Positions 54,287-62,864 of a DNA stretch of 64,000 bases are shown here, one piece after another. The notes beneath the pieces were generated by a model. That model did no database searches, was not told where the DNA came from, and saw nothing but the letters and a program-made list of their open reading frames with translations. Each line of letters opens with the position of its first letter. The first letter of the stretch is position 1. Both the position numbers and the translations under genes were made by a program. The DNA is from Verrucomicrobiota bacterium (GTDB lineage: Bacteria > Verrucomicrobiota > Verrucomicrobiia > Verrucomicrobiales > Akkermansiaceae): the NCBI GenBank assembly GCA_030835305.1, contig JAURPJ010000095.1, forward strand, positions 17,724 through 81,723. The letters run 5' to 3'.

Positions 54287-54838
54287 GTGAACACGCAGCC
54301 GGCTCTTCCAGAACTCCGACAGAAGCTCCTTCTCGCCGATCCCTCCCTTCGCGACGGCACCTTTAACAAGTCCGTCGTGCTTCTCGCCGAGCACACTCCC
54401 GCAGAAGGAGCCTTCGGATTGATCCTAAACCAACCCTCCGGCAGAACGGTGGGCGATCTCATTAGTGACCCCGATTTCCTCGAACTCTGGCAACTCCCCG
54501 TTCACCTCGGCGGCCCTGTCGCCCGGGACCAACTCACCTTTTCGGCCTTTTGGGAACGAGATTCCAAATTCGGTTTCGCCACCCGCATCGCCATGGATGA
54601 GGCCAAAAGCTACCTCGACCAACCCAACACTCTCGTCAAAGCCTTTGCCGGATACTCGGGATGGTCCGAGGGCCAGCTCGAAGAGGAAATTTCACAGGAC
54701 GCCTGGACCATCACCGACCCTAAAACCAACCTCCTCAGCCTGCCCCACGATCTTACCCTTTGGAAAACCATCATGCGCGAGATCTCGCCCTATCACCGCA
54801 TCCTCGCCGACGCGCCCGACGAGATCCTCTCGAACTAG
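54287..54838 (+). CDS. YqgE/AlgH family protein (UPF0301)
   Basis: 183 residues from a GTG. Family marks: LLLADPSLRDGTFNKSVVLLAEHTPAEGAFGLILNQPS (read in parts), LGGPVARDQLTF, and AGYSGWSEGQLEEEI with the conserved WSEGQL. The family is small, conserved and functionally unclear (AlgH was linked to alginate regulation in Pseudomonas). Divergent from tkt. Confidence 0.93.
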   Translation: MNTQPALPELRQKLLLADPSLRDGTFNKSVVLLAEHTPAEGAFGLILNQPSGRTVGDLISDPDFLELWQLPVHLGGPVARDQLTFSAFWERDSKFGFATRIAMDEAKSYLDQPNTLVKAFAGYSGWSEGQLEEEISQDAWTITDPKTNLLSLPHDLTLWKTIMREISPYHRILADAPDEILSN

Positions 54839-54966
54839 CTCATCCGGAGCCCGACTCTCCTGATACCGGCACTTTTTCTGAAAACAGCTTCTTATCCACC
54901 TCTCTGCAACGAGAGCGTTTTCCTTCCTTGGCACTCCTTGGTGTCCCGATTAGCTTCTAAAACTGT

Positions 54967-57900
54967 ATGAAAAGTAGTTACATGCAATTACTCGCCCTCC
55001 CTCTGGCGGGCCTTTCATTTGCTTCCACCAAGCCTCTTGCTCCGGAACTTGTCTTTGAAGAAAAAAACGGAGTCGTGGCAATTGAAGCCGAACATTTCGT
55101 TTCCCAAGACAAGTCGGATGTCCGGGCCTGGCACATCATCTCCACCGAAAACACACCCGATATCAAGCCGGACGGCGACCCGAATCACGCCAGCTCGGCC
55201 TCGGGTGGAGCCTACCTCGAAATTCTCCCCGACACCCGTCGCTCGCATGGAGACAAACTCATCAAACGAGAGAACTTTACGGACGAGGGAGGAAAGATGG
55301 CCATCCTCACTTATCCCGTCTATTTCAACGCTCCCGGCCGCTACTACTGCTGGGTTCGTACTTTCTCCACCAACACCGAAGACAACGGCGTCCACCTTGG
55401 ACTCAACGGCAGCTGGCCCGACTCGGGAGCTAAAATGCAATGGACTGCCAAAAATAAATGGTCCTGGGATTCCAAGCAACGCACCAAGACCGTTCACACC
55501 GGCGTCTTTGGCCAGATCTGGATCAATATCCCCAAGCCCGGACTTCACAAAATTCAGTTTTCCATGCGCGAGGATGGCTTCGAATTCGACAAATTCATCC
55601 TCACGACCGCCAAGCCTGATCAAAATTCCCCGCCCAAAGATTATGGACCCGCCACCCTCGTAAAAGAAGGCAAGCTCCCCGCTCCTTTCCAAACCAAAAC
55701 GATCAGCCGTTTCCCAAAACACTGGGGCAACCCACCCAAGATCGAAACCCGCGACCTCGTCAAACTTCCCGAACCTTATGGCAAGGGTTCCTCCACCCTC
55801 CGTAAGTGGATCCTCGAAAACCAAAAGAAAGACGCCGCGAAGCAAGGTGCCAACGCGGGTCCACGCCTCCGCCTCCCCGCCTCCAAAATTCCCGCAAAGG
55901 GCGGCTTCTATCTCGACCAAGGCAAATGGCTCGCCATCAATCCTGATAAAAACAAGGCGGCTGAAACCACCTTCTCTTTTCCCTATCCCAGCGGTAATTA
56001 TCATCTCACCCTCGTTGGAGTCGGCGAGAACGACGGGGAGGCGGAGCACGAAATCTTCCTCAACGGCAAGTCCATCCTGAAATTCCAAATTCCGCTCGCC
56101 AACGACACCTACGAAACCGGGCGCAAGTTCAATAAAACCATTCCTAACCTCGTCTTCGGCACCGGCGAGGATCTCAAAATCAAATCCAAGGTCGCCTCCG
56201 CCGACGGCAAGGAATACTCCCGCGCACGTCTCGCCGCCCTCGTTTTCATCCCCGCCGATGCGGAAACCCGAAAGCTGGCCGCATCCATTAAGCAAGAAAC
56301 CAATTCGACGCCTCAACCTGCGCTTGAAAAACTCCCCGACCTCCAGCAGCCGCGCAAGGACCACGGCGGCGGAGCCATCGCCATCTCCGGCGACACCCAG
56401 TGGCAGCCCGTCACCCTCACTCTCGACGGCCCCTTCGCTTACGAACTCGATCAAAATCCCAATCCTTTCCGTGACTACTCCCTCCTCGTAACCTTCACCC
56501 ATCGCTCGGGAGAGTTCGAATACCACGTCCCCGGCTACTTCGCGGCCGATGGAAACGCCGGAGAAACTTCCGCCAAGTCCGGCACCAAATGGCGTGCTCA
56601 TTTCTCGCCCGACAAACCGGGCGAGTGGACCTACAGCACCACCTTCCTCACCGGAGAAGACGTCGCCCTCATGCCGACCAACAAGTTCCCCGAGAAAGCC
56701 GTCGAGACTCTCAAAAAATACAACAAGTCCGGCAAGATCACCATTAAGCCGACACCCAAAGACGCCCCCGGATTCTACGCCGAAGGACGACTCAGTTACG
56801 TCGGCAAACCCTTCCTTCAGTTCGCCGGCACCAAGCGCTACTTCCTCAAAGTGGGAGCCGACGCGCCCGAAACCCTCCTCGGCTACGCCGACTTTGACGA
56901 CACGACCGTCTCTACCAAGAAGGTCCCGCTCAAGCACTACAAGCCCCACCTCAAGGACTGGAAGGAAAGCGACCCGACCTGGAGAAATGGCAAAGGAAAA
57001 GGCCTCATTGGAGCGCTCAATTACCTCTCCGGAAAAGGCATGAACGCATTTTCCTTCCTCCCCTACAATGCCGGCGGCGACGGGGACAATGTCTGGCCCT
57101 TCGTCTCACGAAACCAGAAGTTCAACTACGATTGCTCGAAGCTCGACCAGTGGAATATCGTCTTCACCCACGCCCAGGCCAAGGGGCTCTTTCTCCACTT
57201 CAAACTGCAGGAAACCGAGATGGACGACAACAACCGGGGCGGCCACAACGGTGACAGAATGCAAAACGTCCCCACCTCACTCGATGGCGGAGACCTTGGC
57301 CCCGAGCGCAAACTTTACTGCCGGGAACTTGTGGCCCGCTTTGGCCACCATCTTGCCCTCAACTGGAACCTCGGCGAAGAAAACACCCAGACCACCAAGC
57401 AACAGGTCGAGATGGCCCGCCGTCTCCGCGACCTCGACCCCTACGATCACCACCTCGTCGTCCACACCTTTCCCAACATGCAGAACAAGGTTTACAAACC
57501 ACTCCTCGGCGTGGAGGACTTCACCGGAGTCTCCCTGCAAAACTCCCACCTCAAGGACGTCCACTGGCAAACCGTGAAATGGAACCGCATGTCCCGCGAT
57601 GCAAAGCACCCCTGGTGCGTCGCCTTCGACGAACCCGGCGATGCCACCTACGGCATGCCTCCCGATGCCGGTTACCCCGGCATGCCCAAAAACTACAAAG
57701 GGCCCTCGGTCGAACAAACCCGCAAGTGGGTCCTCTGGGGCAACCTCCTCGGCGGTGGCTGGGGCGTCGAATACTACTTCGGCTACAAGCTCCCGCAAAA
57801 CGATCTCGTCTGCGAAGACTGGCGTTCCCGCGATCAATCGTGGACCTATGCCAAGTATGCTCTCGACTTCTTCCACGACCAAAAAATTCCCTTCTGGAAA

Positions 57901-58167
57901 ATGACCCCGCAACCCGAGCTAGTCGGAAACCCTGAAAAAGGAAACAAGACCTACTGCCTCGCCGGCAAGGATCTTTACGTCCTCGCCTTCCCCGATGGTG
58001 GCTCGTCCAAACTCTCGCTGCCGCGGAGCAAATCACTCGATACCATCCAGTGGTTCAATCCGCGCACCGGTGAATCCAAAAAAGCCGGCCCCCTTGCCTC
58101 CCCAGAGATCACCTGTCCGGACACAAACGACTGGGTCGCCATCGTCCGCACAAAGGACAAAAGGTAG
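54967..58167 (+). CDS. Secreted glycoside hydrolase-like protein with DUF5060 domain
   Basis: 1066 residues, signal peptide 1-19. An N-terminal carbohydrate-binding-like beta-sandwich (about 25-220) with a GxGxYxC-type core (GRYYCWVRTFST) is followed by a linker, another beta part, a DUF5060 domain (about 470-570: WQPVTLTLDGPFAYELDQNPNPFRDYSLLVTFTH in parts) and a TIM-barrel-like region (about 595-1010) with NWNLGEEN (Glu804 or Glu805) and FDEPGD (Glu889) as candidate acid residues, and a C-terminal beta domain. DUF5060 and DUF4038 proteins are glycosidases of the GH140-like clan in known cases. A sugar transporter and galactokinase follow. Confidence 0.78.
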   Translation: MKSSYMQLLALPLAGLSFASTKPLAPELVFEEKNGVVAIEAEHFVSQDKSDVRAWHIISTENTPDIKPDGDPNHASSASGGAYLEILPDTRRSHGDKLIKRENFTDEGGKMAILTYPVYFNAPGRYYCWVRTFSTNTEDNGVHLGLNGSWPDSGAKMQWTAKNKWSWDSKQRTKTVHTGVFGQIWINIPKPGLHKIQFSMREDGFEFDKFILTTAKPDQNSPPKDYGPATLVKEGKLPAPFQTKTISRFPKHWGNPPKIETRDLVKLPEPYGKGSSTLRKWILENQKKDAAKQGANAGPRLRLPASKIPAKGGFYLDQGKWLAINPDKNKAAETTFSFPYPSGNYHLTLVGVGENDGEAEHEIFLNGKSILKFQIPLANDTYETGRKFNKTIPNLVFGTGEDLKIKSKVASADGKEYSRARLAALVFIPADAETRKLAASIKQETNSTPQPALEKLPDLQQPRKDHGGGAIAISGDTQWQPVTLTLDGPFAYELDQNPNPFRDYSLLVTFTHRSGEFEYHVPGYFAADGNAGETSAKSGTKWRAHFSPDKPGEWTYSTTFLTGEDVALMPTNKFPEKAVETLKKYNKSGKITIKPTPKDAPGFYAEGRLSYVGKPFLQFAGTKRYFLKVGADAPETLLGYADFDDTTVSTKKVPLKHYKPHLKDWKESDPTWRNGKGKGLIGALNYLSGKGMNAFSFLPYNAGGDGDNVWPFVSRNQKFNYDCSKLDQWNIVFTHAQAKGLFLHFKLQETEMDDNNRGGHNGDRMQNVPTSLDGGDLGPERKLYCRELVARFGHHLALNWNLGEENTQTTKQQVEMARRLRDLDPYDHHLVVHTFPNMQNKVYKPLLGVEDFTGVSLQNSHLKDVHWQTVKWNRMSRDAKHPWCVAFDEPGDATYGMPPDAGYPGMPKNYKGPSVEQTRKWVLWGNLLGGGWGVEYYFGYKLPQNDLVCEDWRSRDQSWTYAKYALDFFHDQKIPFWKMTPQPELVGNPEKGNKTYCLAGKDLYVLAFPDGGSSKLSLPRSKSLDTIQWFNPRTGESKKAGPLASPEITCPDTNDWVAIVRTKDKR

Positions 58168-58202
58168 CAAAACGCTCCTGCTTTCTGTCCCACGACCTCT
58201 CG

Positions 58203-58235
58203 AAAAGGCCATCGTCCGGGTGGCCTTTTTCTTTG
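58203..58235 (+). terminator. Rho-independent terminator after the glycosidase gene
   Basis: AAAAGGCCA pairs with TGGCCTTTT around a nine-base loop and is followed by TCTTTG. It lies 36 bases after the stop at 58167. Confidence 0.85.
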
Positions 58236-58527
58236 CTTCTTTGGAAGGCAGCTCCACCGCCTCCGATCTCACTTCACCATTCCAGATCTCCTCCTTCTTC
58301 ACCTCCAAGGTTGAAATCCTCTTTCGCTTCATTGGCGTATTTTATTACCAACTTAATTCCCTCCGAGGTTTTCAGCTTGCAGCCTCTTTATTTCCTTTTC
58401 AACGCTTGGATCCGCAAAACTCTTAGATTCTCGCCCCCCTTGTTTCCTTGTCACCTTAAGAGCGGAAACCTAGCCTACCCCCCACGGTCGGTTTCCGGCT
58501 TCACACAACCAAAACAAACTTCAAGGC
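58236..58527. other. Upstream region of the symporter gene
   Basis: About 290 bases with no supported gene. It probably holds the promoter of the symporter-galactokinase pair, but I cannot point to its elements. Confidence 0.4.
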
Positions 58528-60117
58528 ATGCTCACTGTCATCTCCTTCCTTCTCTTCACCGCCGCCGCTTCCTCGCTCACCATTTGGATCACCCGAAAGG
58601 ACGAGCGGGATAGCTCCGACGGCTTCTTTCTCGGTGGTCGCAGCCTTACCTTCCCCATCATCGCCGGCTCCCTCCTCCTCACCAACCTCTCAACCGAGCA
58701 GATGGTCGGATTGAATGGAGCAGCCTTCAAGGATGGCCTCAGCGTGATGGCCTGGGAAGTTAATGCCGTCATTGCCCTCATCATCATGGCGCTCTTTTTC
58801 CTGCCGCGCTTTCTCCGCACCGGGATTACCACCGTTCCGCAATTCCTTGAGCAACGCTACAACACAACAACCCAGAGCATCGCCAACACCATCTTCCTCC
58901 TGGCTTATGCCCTCATTCTTATCCCCCTGATCCTCTACTCAGGGGCCCGCGGTCTTATCGACATGATGGATCTTTCCTCTCTTACCAGGATCGAAAGTGA
59001 CACCACCCTTCTGCGCCTTACCACGATCATCATCGGCGTTGGAGGCCTCCTCTACGCGCGATTTGGCGGGCTCCGCACCCTCGCCGTCCTCGACACCATC
59101 AACGGCGTCGGCCTCCTCATCGGGGGCTTTACCATTGCCTGGCTTTCCATCAATGCCGTCGGTGGCAACAACGGCATAGGAGAGGGCTGGAAGACCCTCA
59201 ACGAAGTCCATCCCGAGCGACTTGACTCCACCGGCGACAAAGACTTTGGCCTCCCCTTTGGCACCCTCTTCACCGGCGTCGCCCTTCTCAACCTCTTTTA
59301 TTGGTGCACTAACCAACAGATCATTCAGCGCACCTTCGGAGCCAGCAGCCTTGCCGAAGGTCAAAAAGGAGTCCTCCTCACCGGCGGCCTCAAACTCCTC
59401 GGGCCGCTCTACCTCGTTCTCCCCGGTATCGTCGCCTACCACCTATATGCCAGCGATGGCATAAGTAACGATCAAGCCTATGGAACCCTCGTTCGCAATC
59501 TGCTCCCTGATCACCTCACCGGATTCTTCGCGGCCGTCATGGTCGGAGCCATCCTGAGTTCCTTCAATGCAGCACTCAATTCGACCTCAGCCCTCTTTTC
59601 ACTTGGACTCTACAAGCACCGGATCAACCCCGAGGGCACCGAGGAACAAACCGTCAAGGCCGCCAAACTATTTGTCGTTGTAATCGCCATCGCGGCCATG
59701 ATCGGAGCGCCCTTACTCGCCGCCAATGAGTCCATCTTCGCCTACCTCCAGGACATGAATTCCATTTACTTCATTCCGATCTTCTCGGTCGTTGCCGTGG
59801 GAATGCTCAACCGCAACGTCCCGGGCAAAGCCGCCAGCATCGCCATGATCGCCGGAGTCGCCCTGCTCTGCATCGGCCTCTTCGGTCTTATCGAGGACGG
59901 CGAAATCCTCGGAATGCATAAATTCCACTTCATGGGTGTCGTTTTCGCAGCCCTCGTCATTTACCTCCTCGTCATGTCCAAGATCTCTCCCCGCACAGAA
60001 CCATGGACCATTGAGACCAACACCTCCATCGACATGACCCCATGGAAGGGAGCCAAGTGGGCAGCGCTCATTTTGGCCGCCATCGTGGTCATCATCTACG
60101 TCAGCTTCTCAAAGTAG
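58528..60117 (+). CDS. Sodium/solute symporter (SSS family), probably for a sugar
   Basis: 529 residues with about 14 membrane helices. Marks: SDGFFLGGRSLTFPIIAGSLLLTNLSTEQMVGLNGAAFKDGL (read in parts) and later YWCTNQQIIQRTFGASSLAEGQKG, both typical of the SGLT/SLC5-like branch. Galactokinase starts 113 bases after its stop on the same strand, which suggests that the substrate is galactose or a related sugar. Upstream lies a secreted glycosidase. The substrate is not proven by sequence. Confidence 0.88.
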   Translation: MLTVISFLLFTAAASSLTIWITRKDERDSSDGFFLGGRSLTFPIIAGSLLLTNLSTEQMVGLNGAAFKDGLSVMAWEVNAVIALIIMALFFLPRFLRTGITTVPQFLEQRYNTTTQSIANTIFLLAYALILIPLILYSGARGLIDMMDLSSLTRIESDTTLLRLTTIIIGVGGLLYARFGGLRTLAVLDTINGVGLLIGGFTIAWLSINAVGGNNGIGEGWKTLNEVHPERLDSTGDKDFGLPFGTLFTGVALLNLFYWCTNQQIIQRTFGASSLAEGQKGVLLTGGLKLLGPLYLVLPGIVAYHLYASDGISNDQAYGTLVRNLLPDHLTGFFAAVMVGAILSSFNAALNSTSALFSLGLYKHRINPEGTEEQTVKAAKLFVVVIAIAAMIGAPLLAANESIFAYLQDMNSIYFIPIFSVVAVGMLNRNVPGKAASIAMIAGVALLCIGLFGLIEDGEILGMHKFHFMGVVFAALVIYLLVMSKISPRTEPWTIETNTSIDMTPWKGAKWAALILAAIVVIIYVSFSK

Positions 60118-60230
60118 CGCAAACCCACACCATGTTCCAAAAAGCCCCGGCACCTCGTGGGCGGAGCATTTTGATCCCATCGTCTTTCCCGCTTTCCCAC
60201 GAACCACTAACGAGGCGGCATACAAACCAC

Positions 60231-61403
60231 ATGCTTGAATCGAATACGGCCCTTTCCGAACTCGCCTCAGAGGCGAGGAAGAAATTAAAATCGACTTTCG
60301 GGGTGGAATCCACCTTCGTCGCCGCAGCCCCAGGCCGGGTCAACCTGATCGGCGAACACATTGACTACTGCGACGGATTCGTTCTCCCCCTTGCGATCGA
60401 GCGTTACGTTGTTGTCGCCGCGCGGCCCAACAGCTCTCAAACTGCCCGCATTGTCACCACCGGCGAAGCCCCTGTTGAGATCAATCTCGCAAACGAACAA
60501 AAGGTGGGGAAACCTAAATGGTCAAACTACCTGCGAGGTATTATCCGCGGATTTCAGGACCTGAATTACCACCTCCCCGGATTCGATGTCGCCATTATTT
60601 CCTCTGTCCCGCCAGGCGCTGGCCTATCGTCATCTGCCGCTCTCGAATGCGCCTTCGCAACCCTTCTTGAAGGCCTTGTCGATACCGTCCTTCCCACCAC
60701 TAACAAAGCCCTCCTTGCCCAAAAAGCCGAACATGACTTTGCCGGAGTTCCCTGCGGAATTATGGATCAATTTGCCTCCGCCTTCGGAATGAAGGACCAA
60801 CTCATCCTCATCGACTGCCGCACCGGCGAGCCTGAAATGGTGCCCTTTTCCGATCCCGGCCTCTCCATCATCGTCGCCAACACCAACGTCTCACACGACC
60901 TCTCGGATGGAGGATACGGCGCCCGCCGCCAGGACACCAAAGACGGACTCGCTCTAACCGGAAAAGAAAGCTGGCGCGACGTCACCATGAAGGACGTCTA
61001 TGCCGCACAGGAAAAAATGGGTGACCGCATCTTTCGCCGCTCCCGCCACGTCGTCACTGAGATCGCCCGAACCATCGAAGCCGTCGAGGCCTTCAAATCT
61101 GGAGATTTTTCCAACATCGGCGCCCTCATGGAAGGATCCCATCGTTCCCTGCGCGATGACTTTGAAGTCTCCTGTGACGAACTCGACCTCATGGTCGCCC
61201 TCGCCAAGGAAATTGGCTTTGAAAGCGGAGTTCTAGGCGCGCGTATGACCGGAGGAGGCTTTGGTGGTTCCACCGTCACCCTCTGCCGCACCGCTGACGC
61301 GAAGGCCATCTCCAACCAAATACACGAACGCTATAAGACTGAAACCGGAACCGAACCCCTTCTCTTCATCACCCGCCCCGCAGGCGGTGCGCATCTGCTT
61401 TAG
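60231..61403 (+). CDS. galK: Galactokinase (GHMP kinase family)
   Basis: 390 residues from the ATG at 60231 (MLESNTALSELASEARKKL); the frame is open further upstream but overlaps the transporter. Converts galactose and ATP to galactose 1-phosphate. Marks: GRVNLIGEHIDYCDGFVLPLAI, PPGAGLSSSAALECA (ATP loop) and GGGFGGSTVTL. The signature reads GEHIDYC and not the bacterial-type GEHTDYN; the same form occurs in yeast GAL1 and human GALK2, so N-acetylgalactosamine or another substrate cannot be excluded. The length is bacterial. Confidence 0.92.
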   Translation: MLESNTALSELASEARKKLKSTFGVESTFVAAAPGRVNLIGEHIDYCDGFVLPLAIERYVVVAARPNSSQTARIVTTGEAPVEINLANEQKVGKPKWSNYLRGIIRGFQDLNYHLPGFDVAIISSVPPGAGLSSSAALECAFATLLEGLVDTVLPTTNKALLAQKAEHDFAGVPCGIMDQFASAFGMKDQLILIDCRTGEPEMVPFSDPGLSIIVANTNVSHDLSDGGYGARRQDTKDGLALTGKESWRDVTMKDVYAAQEKMGDRIFRRSRHVVTEIARTIEAVEAFKSGDFSNIGALMEGSHRSLRDDFEVSCDELDLMVALAKEIGFESGVLGARMTGGGFGGSTVTLCRTADAKAISNQIHERYKTETGTEPLLFITRPAGGAHLL

Positions 61404-61490
61404 ATTTCTGGCCCGGAGCCACCCCTAAATTTCCCTGGAAAGAAACTCTTCTTTCCCCCTGTATGGTATGTGTTAAGCCAAACACGCACC

Positions 61491-62840
61491 ATGCTCACAA
61501 TTTCAGGATCCAAAGGTGAAACCTTCTGCGACGGTATGACCCGCCGGGGTTTCCTCCGCATTGGCGGCCTCGGCCTCGGCGGCGCCTCCCTCCCCCAGCT
61601 TCTGCAAGCCGAAGCCTCCTCCCCCAAAAAGCTCGATCACAAGGCAGTCATCATGATTTTCCTCGCCGGTGGACCTCCGCACCAGGATATGTGGGACATC
61701 AAAACGGAAGCTCCCTCCGGCATTCGCGGTGAATTCAACCCCATCTCCACCAACGTCCCGGGAATCCAGATCGGCGAACTCTTCCCGAAAATGGCCCGCA
61801 TGATGGACAAGTTTTCGGTCATTCGCTCCATGGTCGGCGCCGGAGGCGGACACGATGCCGTTCAATGCCTCACCGGCCGCAAACCCCAGGGCCCCCAGCC
61901 TCCCGGAGGTTGGCCATCCATCGGCTCCGTCCTGTCCAAACTCCAGGGACAGGTCACCCCCGGCGTCCCTTCCTTCCTTGGACTCTCACCAAAATGCGGA
62001 CACGACCAATGGGGTGACCCCGGCAAACCCGGCTTCCTCGGCCCCTCGCACGCCGCCTTCTCCCCTTTCCGCGGCGGTGGCAAAGATGACATGATCCTCA
62101 AGGATATCTCCATCGAACGGCTCGCCGACCGCAAGGCCCTCCTCAAGTCCTTCGATACCTTCCGCCGCGACGTCGATGCCTCCGGCTCCATGACCGGCAT
62201 GGACACCTTCACCGAGCAAGCCTTCGGCGTGTTGACCTCGTCACGCCTCGCCGAAGCTTTCGACCTCTCCAAGGAAGATCCCAAAATCGTCGAACGTTAC
62301 GGCAAAGGCACCGAAAAACTCACCGCCGATGGCCCCTGGAAACGGCTCGACCAGTTCCTCATGGCGCGCCGCCTCGTCGAAGCCGGCGCCCGCTGCGTCA
62401 CGCTCGGCTTTTCCCGCTGGGACTGGCATGGCAACAACTTTGGCCGCGCCCGCACCGACTTCCCTCTTCTCGACCAAGGCATTACCGCCCTCGTTCAGGA
62501 CCTCCACGACCGCGGTCTCTCAGACGACGTCTCGGTCGTTGTCTGGGGCGAATTCGGCCGCACTCCCAAAATCAATGCCCAGGGCGGTCGCGATCATTGG
62601 CCCAAAGTCTCCACCGCCCTACTCGCCGGCGGCGGCATGAATCATGGCCAGGTCATCGGGTCAACCACCCGCGACGGCGGCGAAGCCAACGACCGACCCG
62701 TCGAATTCCAGGAGGTCTTTTCCACGCTCTACCACAACCTTGGTATCGACGCCCGACGCACCACCATCGATGACCTGTCCGGCCGACCCCGCTTCCTTGT
62801 CGACTCCCAATACGCGCCCATGAGCGAACTCGTCGGATAA
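61491..62840 (+). CDS. DUF1501 domain protein, Tat-exported
   Basis: 449 residues from the ATG at 61491 rather than an ATG seven codons upstream. A twin-arginine signal ([19 protein letters not shown], Arg18-Arg19) precedes a DUF1501 domain with [47 protein letters not shown] (read in parts) and [20 protein letters not shown], the alkaline-phosphatase-like signature. It is followed after 24 bases by a DUF1549-type gene, its usual partner in Planctomycetes and Verrucomicrobia. The pair's role is unknown. Confidence 0.93.
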   Translation: MLTISGSKGETFCDGMTRRGFLRIGGLGLGGASLPQLLQAEASSPKKLDHKAVIMIFLAGGPPHQDMWDIKTEAPSGIRGEFNPISTNVPGIQIGELFPKMARMMDKFSVIRSMVGAGGGHDAVQCLTGRKPQGPQPPGGWPSIGSVLSKLQGQVTPGVPSFLGLSPKCGHDQWGDPGKPGFLGPSHAAFSPFRGGGKDDMILKDISIERLADRKALLKSFDTFRRDVDASGSMTGMDTFTEQAFGVLTSSRLAEAFDLSKEDPKIVERYGKGTEKLTADGPWKRLDQFLMARRLVEAGARCVTLGFSRWDWHGNNFGRARTDFPLLDQGITALVQDLHDRGLSDDVSVVVWGEFGRTPKINAQGGRDHWPKVSTALLAGGGMNHGQVIGSTTRDGGEANDRPVEFQEVFSTLYHNLGIDARRTTIDDLSGRPRFLVDSQYAPMSELVG

Positions 62841-62864
62841 GCGCACCCCACCCCGATCGAGCCC

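Noticed and set aside
55015..56949. Very long open frame (644 codons) on the minus strand
   Set aside because: It is the antisense of the DUF5060 protein gene, whose plus-strand product has a signal peptide and recognisable domains. The antisense product is a Gly/Val/Glu-rich chain with no signal or motif, as expected from high GC at third positions.
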